Of a stretch of DNA of 7,915 nucleotides, positions 1 through 5,846 are shown one piece after another. Source of the stretch: Anaerolineales bacterium (GTDB taxonomy: Bacteria; Chloroflexota; Anaerolineae; 4572-78; NAK82); NCBI GenBank assembly GCA_024643945.1, contig JAHELX010000268.1, positions 1 through 7,915 on the forward strand. The letters are read 5' to 3'. The position numbers and the translations under genes are program-made. The notes under the pieces were generated by a model. That model ran no database searches. It was not told where the DNA came from and worked only from the letters and a program-made list of their open reading frames with translations. The stretch's first letter is position 1; every line of letters starts with the position of its first letter.

Positions 1-321
1 CAAGCCGACTAGCATGACCACGTGGGGCGTAGGCCCGTCCAGGTTGAGTCGAGCCGGCTCTCCCAACGTGGCAACCAACTCTTCGTTGACGATCTTCACG
101 ACCTGCTGAGCTGGCGTCAGGCTTTGCATCACCTCAATGCCTACTGCCCGCTCGCGTACCCGGCCTATGAAGTCCTTGACGACTTTGAAGTTTACGTCGG
201 CTTCCAACAGCGCCAGCCGGACTTCGCGCAAAGCAGCATCAACGTCTGCCTCGCTCAGCTTGCCACGACTGGAGAGGCGCTGAAAGACGCCCTGTAGTCT
301 ATCCTGTAAGTTCTCAAACAT
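1..321 (-). CDS. ffh: Signal recognition particle protein Ffh (SRP54), N-terminal part only
   Basis: Reading leftward from the ATG at 321-319 gives 107 open codons that run off the window edge. The product begins MFENLQDRLQ and continues with an acidic/arginine helical bundle containing LSEADVDAALREVRLALLEA and VNFKVVK. This is the N domain of the SRP54-type GTPase. The last visible residues, HVVMLVGL, are the strand leading into the G1 P-loop, so the G and M domains lie outside. Ffh binds 4.5S RNA and, with FtsY, delivers ribosomes carrying nascent membrane proteins to the translocon. The ATG was chosen because it gives the standard Ffh N-terminus. There is no good Shine-Dalgarno directly upstream, only a cccct run, and the leader from the predicted promoter is about 17 nt. 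A plus-strand open frame over the same bases is a shadow. Confidence 0.95.
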   Translation of the reverse strand, partial: MFENLQDRLQGVFQRLSSRGKLSEADVDAALREVRLALLEADVNFKVVKDFIGRVRERAVGIEVMQSLTPAQQVVKIVNEELVATLGEPARLNLDGPTPHVVMLVGL

Positions 322-344
322 AGGGGAAAAGCCTGTAATGAAAG

Positions 345-373
345 ATTTTAACCTAACTCCAGCATTTCGTCAA
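345..373 (-). promoter_or_regulatory. Sigma-70-type promoter for ffh
   Basis: On the minus strand a TTGACG -35 box (373-368) and a TAAAAT -10 box (350-345) are separated by 17 bp. The expected transcription start is near 338, giving a leader of about 17 nt before the ffh ATG at 321. Each box differs from consensus by one base. No other minus-strand candidate of similar quality was seen in this gap. Confidence 0.7.
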
Positions 374-522
374 GTCGCAACCCAAATTGAATAGTTTTTA
401 TCCGAATCCTGGCCGATTCGATCAGACGAGGATCTCGCTACCCCAAGACCGAAACACACTTGCAGAAGTGGCCACCATTCTACTAATATTAAACGTAAAT
501 AAAGCGAAAATTCGCTCATGTC

Positions 523-552
523 TTGACAAGTTTGTTAACTGTCCCGTATAAT
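523..552 (+). promoter_or_regulatory. Consensus sigma-70-type promoter for the hydrolase/thiolase/DUF35 genes
   Basis: A perfect TTGACA (523-528) and a perfect TATAAT (547-552) are separated by 18 bp. Transcription should start near 559, leaving a leader of about 65 nt before the ATG at 624. Two full-consensus boxes suggest strong basal expression unless a repressor intervenes. Confidence 0.85.
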
Positions 553-594
553 TCATTTGTGGACCTGCCAATCGTGGCCGATGCTGTGCTTAAA

Positions 595-607
595 GCGTTA
601 ATAACGC
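595..607. promoter_or_regulatory. 13-bp perfect palindrome in the hydrolase leader
   Basis: GCGTTAATAACGC is perfectly symmetric, with 6-bp arms around one central base. It lies about 36 bp downstream of the predicted transcription start and 16 bp before the hydrolase ATG. It could be a repressor site (roadblock position) or, in RNA, a small hairpin with a 3-nt loop where a Shine-Dalgarno would be expected. It is short enough to be chance. Confidence 0.3.
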
Positions 608-623
608 CGCTGATTCCACCGAT

Positions 624-1580
624 ATGACGCATCCGATACGACCTTCCGCCCCTTCTGGAGCCCGGCTTACCCGCTGGGGACTGATCCTTCTATGGAGCGC
701 ATTGCTGACCGCTGTGGGAGTTCTGGTCATCGGGCTTGAAATCAGCCGGCGTTACGCTTACGCCCTGGCTCATCCCGGTTGCTCGGGCCCCTATCGCACG
801 CTCACCGACGTCGGCATCTCTGACTACCGGGAGGTGACCTTTGCCCCAGGGAAAAGCGTACCTACAAATCCCGGCGGGGTGAGTCTTGCGGCCTGGTGGC
901 TGCCCTCCAAGAACGGGGCAGCGGTGATTCTGATTCCCGGCATCGGTCAGGCGCGAGATGGTATGCTCGACCAGGGGGCAATGCTGGCCCGTCATGGTTA
1001 CGGCGTGTTGCTGGTCGATCCACGTCCCTGCGCCAACCCCGATGTGGTTTTCACTGCCGGTTATGCTGAGGTCGATGACGTGGCTGGGGCGCTGGCTTTT
1101 GTCCAGGCACAGCCAGAAGTGGGCTCAAACCGCATCGGGGCGCTCGGTTTCTCGGTGGGAGGGGCTACCGCCATTTTCAGCGCTGCGCAATCGGAAGGTA
1201 TTCGGGCTGTCGTCAGTGAGGGCAATTTCTACAACCTGGGCGACGACATTGCCAACGCCGGGGGCAATAACTCGCTTCTCGAAAGCTTTTACACCCAAGC
1301 CATCCTCTTTTTCTATCGACGCCAAACCGGGATTGACGCCCGCCTTGTCAGCCCTATCCATGCCATCGGACACATCAGCCCGCGCCCGGTGCTGCTGATC
1401 TTCGGCGAGTACGAGGTAGCCAGCGGGCATGCCCATGAGCAATTCGCCGCTGCCGGCGAGCCCAAGTCGCTGTGGGTTGTGCCCGGCGTCGGTCATGGGG
1501 GTTACATCCAGACCTGGCCAGAGGAGTACGAAGCGCGGGTGATCAGTTTTTTCGACGAGGCACTTTTAGGCAAACAGTAG
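624..1580 (+). CDS. Membrane-anchored alpha/beta hydrolase (serine hydrolase fold)
   Basis: A 318-residue protein. Residues 19-38 form one hydrophobic segment preceded by arginines (R14, R17) and followed by SRR, predicting a signal-anchor. The catalytic domain spans about 65-318. It has the oxyanion-side strand and loop VILIPGIGQARDG (101-113), the nucleophile elbow GFSVGG with Ser177, and GVGHGG with the catalytic histidine His291. The acid expected after the GEY turn is Glu264 instead of the usual Asp (LLIFGEYE). Such proteins are esterases, lipases, thioesterases or peptidases; the substrate cannot be told. ATG 624 is the only usual start after the in-frame stop at 591, but it has no clear Shine-Dalgarno. 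The gene is first in a probable operon, 40 bp ahead of the thiolase-like gene, so an acyl ester or thioester substrate is plausible but inferred. Confidence 0.85.
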   Translation: MTHPIRPSAPSGARLTRWGLILLWSALLTAVGVLVIGLEISRRYAYALAHPGCSGPYRTLTDVGISDYREVTFAPGKSVPTNPGGVSLAAWWLPSKNGAAVILIPGIGQARDGMLDQGAMLARHGYGVLLVDPRPCANPDVVFTAGYAEVDDVAGALAFVQAQPEVGSNRIGALGFSVGGATAIFSAAQSEGIRAVVSEGNFYNLGDDIANAGGNNSLLESFYTQAILFFYRRQTGIDARLVSPIHAIGHISPRPVLLIFGEYEVASGHAHEQFAAAGEPKSLWVVPGVGHGGYIQTWPEEYEARVISFFDEALLGKQ

Positions 1581-1620
1581 GGTTTCATTCTGCTATTCTA
1601 ATGAAGGAGGCAAAGCAACG

Positions 1621-2985
1621 ATGCGAACAGTCTACGCACTATCAGGTGGGGTGAGCAAATTCGCCAAAGCCCGCCCCGACAAAACCTTCCAGGCCATCGT
1701 CAAAGAGGCCTACGATTATGCCATTCAGGACATCGGCCTGGAGTTCCGACAGTTCACGCAGGTAGTGGATGGCTCAGTGGTCAGCTACTTCAGCGACCAC
1801 TTCTCCCGTCAGCTTATGGCCGGCATTATGGCCACTGACTACCTGGGATTGTGTCCTAAGCCTAACCATCGTGTGGAAGGAGGCGGCGCCACCGGTGGCA
1901 TCTGCTTTCAGGAGGCGTGGAAGGCAGTTGCCTCGGGATACATGGACGTGTGCGTCGCCTATGGCTTCGAGACAATGTCCCACGTGGAAACATGGAAAGG
2001 CAACGAGTTCATCGCCCTGGCCAGCGACGTGAGCTTCGACTATCCAGTGGGTGGTTTCTACTCTGGCTATTACGCCATGATGGTCACGCGCCACATGAAG
2101 GAATTCGGTACTACCGTCGAGCAAATGGCTCATGTGAGCGTGAAGAACCACATCAACGCCTACTATAACCCCTACGCACAAAAGCGCAACCGCTATACTA
2201 TCCAGGATGTGCGGAATGCACCGATGGTAGCCTGGCCGTTGACACGCCTGGACATCTGTGTGATGAGTGATGGGGCTGCCGCTACCATCTTATGCTCTGA
2301 GGAAGGGCTGGCCCGGCTGGAGGCGGCCGGTGCCCGGATTTCCCGCCCGCTGGTAAAAGTCAGTGGCATCGGGCGCGGCACTGACGCCATGCGCATGGCC
2401 GACCGGCCTCATCAATCCTACGACGATTTCATCAAGTATAACCTCCTCCCCCACGAAGATACCGGCGAAACCCGCGCCTACTACAAGGAACTATGGGACA
2501 GGGGCTTCCGCTACCCCGGCGTCCACTCCTTCCGGGCTGGACGGATGGCCTCTAAGGAAGCCTACAAAAACGCCGGCGTCACCCATCCACTCGAGGAGAT
2601 TGACTTCGTGGAGCTGCACGACGCCTACACCTCCAGCGAGGTTCAGACTTACGAAGACATGGGCCTCTGCCGCTACGGTGAGGGAGGGCCTTTTGCCGCC
2701 TCAGGCAAGGCCTTTATGCCCGGGATTGACTATGGCCTGGAACTGGCTGAGGAACCAGCTTGCCCGGTCAATCCCAGTGGCGGGCTCATCGCCTGCGGCC
2801 ACCCCGTCGGCGCTACGGGTCTGATGCAAGCGGTGTTTGCCATCTGGCAATTGCAGGGGACCATCGGCAAACACTTCGGCGACGACACCTTGCAACTGAA
2901 AAATGCTCGGCGCGGTGCCATCCACTCCCACGCTGGCACTGGCACGTACGTCACAGTTTCGGTTCTTGAGAAAGACGAAAACTAA
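1621..2985 (+). CDS. Thiolase-fold protein of the SCP-x/DUF35-associated type, lacking the reactive cysteines
   Basis: A 454-residue protein with a strong Shine-Dalgarno, aaggagg (1604-1610), 10 nt before the ATG. Family marks in order are: HRVEGGGATGG (83-93), the region of the nucleophile loop; VASGYMDVCVAYGFETMS (103-120); MSDGAAA (215-221); VELHDAYTSSE (330-340), equivalent to the HDCF motif; and NPSGGLIACGHPVGATG (384-400). Histidines 333 and 394, which serve catalysis in SCP2-type thiolases, are present. The nucleophilic Cys (normally VExACxSG) is Gly89, the HDCF cysteine is Ala335, and no CxG cysteine appears near the C-terminus (HAGTGTYV). Ordinary thiolytic cleavage therefore seems impossible. 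Thiolase-fold retro-aldolases such as Ltp2 of steroid side-chain breakdown also lack the cysteines and work with a DUF35 partner, which makes a C-C lyase role the best inference. It is longer than typical thiolases (about 390-400 residues). The DUF35 gene follows by 27 bp. Confidence 0.85.
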   Translation: MRTVYALSGGVSKFAKARPDKTFQAIVKEAYDYAIQDIGLEFRQFTQVVDGSVVSYFSDHFSRQLMAGIMATDYLGLCPKPNHRVEGGGATGGICFQEAWKAVASGYMDVCVAYGFETMSHVETWKGNEFIALASDVSFDYPVGGFYSGYYAMMVTRHMKEFGTTVEQMAHVSVKNHINAYYNPYAQKRNRYTIQDVRNAPMVAWPLTRLDICVMSDGAAATILCSEEGLARLEAAGARISRPLVKVSGIGRGTDAMRMADRPHQSYDDFIKYNLLPHEDTGETRAYYKELWDRGFRYPGVHSFRAGRMASKEAYKNAGVTHPLEEIDFVELHDAYTSSEVQTYEDMGLCRYGEGGPFAASGKAFMPGIDYGLELAEEPACPVNPSGGLIACGHPVGATGLMQAVFAIWQLQGTIGKHFGDDTLQLKNARRGAIHSHAGTGTYVTVSVLEKDEN

Positions 2986-3012
2986 CCACCTACTTTCAAG
3001 GAGATTTGAATA

Positions 3013-3558
3013 ATGTCCGGTCAGATTCCCAACAAACGCGAAGAAACTCTGGGGGGATACATTCTGCATAACGTCCCCTTTCCGCGCGAATTGAACGAGG
3101 AAACGCTGGCCATGCTCAAAGAGATGGCCCCTATCCAGATCGAACAGCCCTATAGCATCACCTACCTGCACTCGTATGGCCAGGATTCCCCCTTCTTTGC
3201 CGGACTGGCCAACAAGGTCTTCCTGGGCAACCGTGACCCGGAGACGGGTTATACCTACGCCACCCCACGGGGTCACGATATGCACACCGGCAACGAGACG
3301 GAATGGGTCCGTTTGCCAGATGAAGGGACAGTACACGCCTTCACCGTCTGCTACTTCGGTTCCGAGGAATTTCTGCCAGAGACGCCCTTCGTGCTGGCCC
3401 TTGTCGAGTTCGAGGGGAGCAACACACCCTTCCTCACGCGTCTCGTCGGTGTGGATCCCAACCAACCCTCTCTGGATTGGATAGGCATGAAAGTCAAAGC
3501 CCACTACCTGCGTAACAGTAAGTTTAAGCCAACCGACGTCTATTTCGTCCCGGCGTAA
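3013..3558 (+). CDS. DUF35 OB-fold protein with degenerate zinc ribbon, partner of the thiolase-like protein
   Basis: A 181-residue protein with Shine-Dalgarno aaggag (2998-3003), 9 nt before the ATG. The layout matches DUF35 proteins: an N-terminal helix (about 27-38), a rubredoxin-like ribbon region (about 62-97), then an OB-fold starting EGTVHAFTV (104-112) and continuing through FVLALVEFEG and the KVKAHY strand. Such subunits bind the CoA tail or bridge partners in archaeal acetoacetyl-CoA thiolase/HMG-CoA synthase, in benzoylsuccinyl-CoA thiolase (BbsA) and in Ltp2-type aldolases. The usual CxxC...CxxC ligands are absent. The first knuckle reads D75-P-E-T78-G and the second H88-D-M-H91; the only cysteine is Cys113 in the OB-fold. 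The close spacing downstream of the thiolase-like gene strongly supports a stable complex. The function of the complex is inferred. Confidence 0.82.
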   Translation: MSGQIPNKREETLGGYILHNVPFPRELNEETLAMLKEMAPIQIEQPYSITYLHSYGQDSPFFAGLANKVFLGNRDPETGYTYATPRGHDMHTGNETEWVRLPDEGTVHAFTVCYFGSEEFLPETPFVLALVEFEGSNTPFLTRLVGVDPNQPSLDWIGMKVKAHYLRNSKFKPTDVYFVPA

Positions 3559-3570
3559 GCGCTAGGACAG

Positions 3571-3606
3571 GGCGGCTGGCGTGAGTTTGGTCATCCGCCA
3601 GCCGCC
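3571..3606 (+). terminator. Hairpin terminator after the thiolase/DUF35 genes
   Basis: A perfect 11-bp GC-rich stem, ggcggctggcg (3571-3581) with cgccagccgcc (3596-3606), has a 14-nt loop and starts 12 bp after the DUF35 stop. It is followed by ggtttgtcttgctt, which is T-rich but not a clean U-tract, so termination may be partial and the downstream methyltransferase could receive read-through. Confidence 0.6.
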
Positions 3607-3644
3607 GGTTTGTCTTGCTTCGCGCGACTGGTTGAATGGGATAC

Positions 3645-3656
3645 AAAGGAAAAGGA
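3645..3656 (+). promoter_or_regulatory. Ribosome binding site fixing the methyltransferase start
   Basis: Two overlapping purine runs, aaagga at 3645-3650 and aaagga at 3651-3656, lie 10 and 4 nt before ATG 3661. They support this start over an in-frame TTG at 3610, which falls just past the right arm of the upstream hairpin and has no such site. Confidence 0.55.
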
Positions 3657-3660
3657 TGAA

Positions 3661-4236
3661 ATGCTACGACGGCTGGCCTACAGTCTGTGGTATTATTTCC
3701 GCCCACCCTGGGACACAGGGGTTACCCCGCCGGAGGTGGTGGAAGCGATAGAGGGACCAAATGCGCTATCGCCAGGTCGGGCGTTGGATTTGGGGTGTGG
3801 CACCGGCACCAACAGCTTGTACCTGGCCCGGCACGGCTGGCACGTAGTGGGCGTAGACTTTGCGGTCACGGCCATCCGCAAAGCTCGCCGCAAGGCCAGA
3901 GAGGCGGGGCTGGCCGTGGACTTCTACGCGGCTGACGTCACCCGGCTTGACTTCCTCCAGTCCCCATTTGACCTGGCCCTCGACATCGGCTGTTTCCACA
4001 CCCTCGACGCCGAAAGCCGGGTCCGCTACCGGGATCAATTGCGGCGGTTGTTGCGACCCGGCGCGCGCTTTATGTTCTATGCTTTTGGCCTGCAGCAGGG
4101 ACGCTTCGGCGAGATGGGGATCTCGTCCGAAGGGGTGCAACAATTGTTCCAATCCGATTTTTGCTTGCTAAGGGTGGAACGAGGTGCTGATCCCAGTGGG
4201 CCATCGGCGGCGTGGTATTGGTTGGAGCGAACATAA
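3661..4236 (+). CDS. Class I SAM-dependent methyltransferase
   Basis: A 191-residue protein. Motif I is ALDLGCGTGTNS (41-52), binding the S-adenosylmethionine methionine/carboxyl end. Strand 2 ends VVGVDFA with Asp66 for the ribose hydroxyls. ADVTRLDF (91-98) places Asp92 near the adenine, and FDLALDIGCFHTL (103-115) is the strand-4 motif. The LRRLLRPGARFMFYAFG stretch (127-143) is the usual post-motif helix and strand. The N-terminus, PPWDTGVTPPEVVEAIE (15-31), resembles TehB/thiopurine-methyltransferase-like enzymes. No substrate can be assigned, and no extra domain, signal or membrane segment is seen. It lies 102 bp after the DUF35 gene beyond a hairpin, so it is either transcribed by read-through or from a promoter I could not identify. 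It converges with fabH. Confidence 0.85.
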   Translation: MLRRLAYSLWYYFRPPWDTGVTPPEVVEAIEGPNALSPGRALDLGCGTGTNSLYLARHGWHVVGVDFAVTAIRKARRKAREAGLAVDFYAADVTRLDFLQSPFDLALDIGCFHTLDAESRVRYRDQLRRLLRPGARFMFYAFGLQQGRFGEMGISSEGVQQLFQSDFCLLRVERGADPSGPSAAWYWLERT

Positions 4237-4296
4237 CCACTGATGAACCCCGCCAATCATCCCCAACCCTTCTTAGTACAAACAGCAGAAGACTAA

Positions 4297-4336
4297 AAGG
4301 GTGGAAGGCTGGACAACCTTCCAGCCTTCCACCCTT
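4297..4336 (-). terminator. Strong 16-bp hairpin between convergent genes
   Basis: The 16-bp arms 4297-4312 and 4321-4336 are perfectly complementary (aagggtggaaggctgg and its reverse complement), with an 8-nt loop. On the minus strand the stem is followed by ttttagtctt, so it fits a terminator for fabH transcripts. On the plus strand no T-run follows, though the stem could still slow transcription from the methyltransferase side. The right arm and loop also contain three 8-bp near-repeats, CCTTCCAG/CCTTCCAC/CCTTCCAG (4317-4340). Confidence 0.7.
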
Positions 4337-4386
4337 CCAGCCGCAATGTTCGAGAGTTTCAGATAGGCTTTTGTTGTCGTGAGTGG

Positions 4387-5631
4387 CTACTGCTCGTCGG
4401 ACTCGGCGACCGGCTCTCTTTCCTCCTCTGGCGTGGGCTCGGCCTCGCGCTCCGGGCGGGCGGGAGTGGGAGGCAGCGTTGGCGACGTGCCATTGCGGTG
4501 GTAGCCGTTTTGGTGCCCGTTGAAGGGTAGCCAATCTTCCGCGTGGCGCCGCTGGCGGGCACTCCACGAGCGGGCTCGAGCCCAGCGGTAGTATAGCCAG
4601 TAGAACATACGCAACCACCAGGGGGCAGGAGTCACCGGCAGCGGGACGCCCCACTGCACCACCGCTGCCCCCCACGTGAGTCCAGCGCCAAAGCCGACCA
4701 GCACTAAGTGATCGTTGCGATGGATGCGACCATCCGCGATGGCTTCACATAGAGCGATGGGAATAGAGGCCGACGAGGTGTTACCATAGCGGTCAATATT
4801 TGAAAAGACCCGCTCGTCTTCTAACTTCAACGAGCGGGCGGCCGATTTGATGATGCGAATATTGGCCTGATGCGGCACGAACATCTCCACGTCGTCTAAC
4901 CGCAAATCCGCTTTCTCGCAGGCCAGGCGGGTCGCCTTGTCCATAGTACGGGTGGCAAAACGGAACACTTCGCGGCCGTTCATACGCGCATAGTGTAATT
5001 TCTGCGCAATCGTTTCGTGGCTGGGAGGGTATTTGCTGCCGCCGGCCGGCAGAATCAGGTAGTCGCCGCCGGAGCCATCAGAGCCGAGGACACTGGATAG
5101 GATGCCACCCGGCATTTCGCTGCCGCTGACCACAACCGCTCCTGCGCCATCGCCGAAGAGGACGCACGTCTGACGGTCGGTCCAATCCACAATACGCGAC
5201 AGGGTCTCGGCGCCGATAACTAATACGTGTTCGTAACTCCCAGCGCGGATGGAATCGGTGGCCATGGATAGTCCGTAAATAAAACCAGAACAGCCGGCGC
5301 TCAGGTCAAAAGCGGCGGCGTTCACGGCGCCCAGGCTGTCTTGCACCAGGCACGCAGTTGCCGGGAAAGCGTGCTCTGGCGTGACCGTGGCGACGATGAT
5401 CAAATCAAGCTGAGCCGGCGAAAGCTTGGCTACATCTAGTGCCTTGCGCGCCGCTTCCAACGATATAGTGAGGGTCGTCTCCCCTTCGCCCGCGATGCGT
5501 CGCTCGACAATCCCGGTGCGGCTGCGAATCCACTCGTCCGACGTTTCGACCAGTTGCGCCCAATCATTGTTGGTCATGACGCGCTTAGGTACGCTCATTC
5601 CCCAACCTACAATATGTGCATATCGAGCCAT
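4387..5631 (-). CDS. fabH: Beta-ketoacyl-ACP synthase III (FabH) with long C-terminal extension
   Basis: A 414-residue protein that condenses acyl-CoA with malonyl-ACP to start fatty-acid chains in the cytosol. The catalytic triad is complete: Cys114 in FDLSAGCSGF, His254 in FVPHQANIR and Asn284 in RYGNTSSASIP. The N-terminal TSDEWIRSRTGI (30-41) is a FabH hallmark. The canonical enzyme ends at GFGAGLTWGAAVVQW (313-327). A further 87 residues follow: an aromatic/arginine-rich helix-like segment (about 338-356), then a proline- and glutamate-rich tail likely to be disordered. ATG 5631 was chosen for its AGGAG site 6 nt upstream and the standard N-terminus; the frame stays open to an ATG at 5700, which lacks a site. 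It follows fabF by 215 bp on the same strand. Chain length or branched-primer preference cannot be read from the sequence. Confidence 0.95.
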   Translation of the reverse strand: MARYAHIVGWGMSVPKRVMTNNDWAQLVETSDEWIRSRTGIVERRIAGEGETTLTISLEAARKALDVAKLSPAQLDLIIVATVTPEHAFPATACLVQDSLGAVNAAAFDLSAGCSGFIYGLSMATDSIRAGSYEHVLVIGAETLSRIVDWTDRQTCVLFGDGAGAVVVSGSEMPGGILSSVLGSDGSGGDYLILPAGGSKYPPSHETIAQKLHYARMNGREVFRFATRTMDKATRLACEKADLRLDDVEMFVPHQANIRIIKSAARSLKLEDERVFSNIDRYGNTSSASIPIALCEAIADGRIHRNDHLVLVGFGAGLTWGAAVVQWGVPLPVTPAPWWLRMFYWLYYRWARARSWSARQRRHAEDWLPFNGHQNGYHRNGTSPTLPPTPARPEREAEPTPEEEREPVAESDEQ

Positions 5632-5637
5632 ACTATG

Positions 5638-5642
5638 CTCCT
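5638..5642 (-). promoter_or_regulatory. Shine-Dalgarno fixing the fabH start
   Basis: AGGAG on the minus strand is followed by 6 nt (CATAGT) and then ATG 5631. This decides against the upstream in-frame ATG at 5700, which would add 23 residues with no family match. Confidence 0.75.
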
Positions 5643-5653
5643 GCTCTAAGAAA

Positions 5654-5668
5654 GACGGTCTTACCGTC
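5654..5668 (-). promoter_or_regulatory. Small hairpin in the fabH leader
   Basis: On the minus strand GACGGT-AAG-ACCGTC makes a 6-bp stem with a 3-nt loop, followed by TTTCTTAG. It ends 22 nt before the fabH ATG and just upstream of the ribosome binding site. It could affect translation or act as a weak attenuator; it is short enough to be chance. Confidence 0.3.
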
Positions 5669-5767
5669 ACCAAAAGTAGAGACGCACGACGGTTGAGCAT
5701 CAGGCAACTATGCCTGCTCCCAACGCGGCGCGTGCGTCAACGAGGGAGGATGCAACACAAAAGAACT

Positions 5768-5836
5768 CCCGGTTTCACCAACTGTCTCTTGTCCGGGGCA
5801 GATGGCCGCACCCCGAACATCTAGTTGAAAACCGGG
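5768..5836 (-). terminator. Structured stem after fabF, possible terminator or attenuator
   Basis: Beginning 10 nt past the fabF stop, the minus strand reads CCCGGTTT (5836-5829), closing with AAACCGGG (5775-5768). Nested inside are CAACT/AGTTG (5827-5823 with 5783-5779) and CGGGG/CCCCG (5815-5811 with 5798-5794). After the last arm comes AGTTCTTTTGTGTTG, which is T-rich. The composite stem looks like a leaky terminator between fabF and fabH. I see no good promoter for fabH downstream of it. Confidence 0.4.
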
Positions 5837-5846
5837 CTACTCAGAG

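Larger units (their letters stand above)
322..623. other. Divergent intergenic region between ffh and the alpha/beta hydrolase
   Basis: This 302-bp stretch has no credible gene. It holds a leftward promoter at its left end (345-373), a rightward promoter (523-552) and a 13-bp palindrome in the rightward leader (595-607). The middle, roughly 374-522, shows no recognisable element and is fairly AT-rich toward its right side. Confidence 0.7.

Noticed and set aside
744..782. Lipoprotein signal for the hydrolase (a cysteine, Cys53, follows the hydrophobic segment)
   Set aside because: The residues before it are AHPG, which do not fit a lipobox, and the cysteine is about 15 residues past the membrane segment; a simple anchor is more likely.
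2701..3504. A 267-codon minus-strand open frame across the thiolase/DUF35 junction
   Set aside because: It is antisense to two well-supported genes with good Shine-Dalgarno sites, and its product shows no recognisable motif.
3610..3660. TTG start for the methyltransferase
   Set aside because: It falls just past the right arm of the upstream hairpin with no ribosome binding site; ATG 3661 has purine-rich sites directly upstream.
4070..4675. A minus-strand frame overlapping the fabH tail and the methyltransferase end
   Set aside because: It crosses the strong hairpin and overlaps two real genes in other frames; its composition is arginine/proline-rich as expected for a GC-rich shadow.
1621..5631. 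Archaeal-style thiolase/DUF35/HMG-CoA synthase (mevalonate) complex
   Set aside because: The nearby synthase on the other strand has FabH-specific motifs and a Cys-His-Asn triad, and the thiolase lacks its cysteines, so the mevalonate reading does not hold.
5632..5700. A longer FabH starting at the in-frame ATG 5700
   Set aside because: There is no Shine-Dalgarno, the extra 23 residues do not resemble FabH, and ATG 5631 has AGGAG at 6 nt and the standard N-terminus.
5736..5819. A 27-codon minus-strand ORF in the fabF-fabH gap
   Set aside because: It has no ribosome binding site and overlaps the structured stem; acpP or another known small fab gene is not encoded there.
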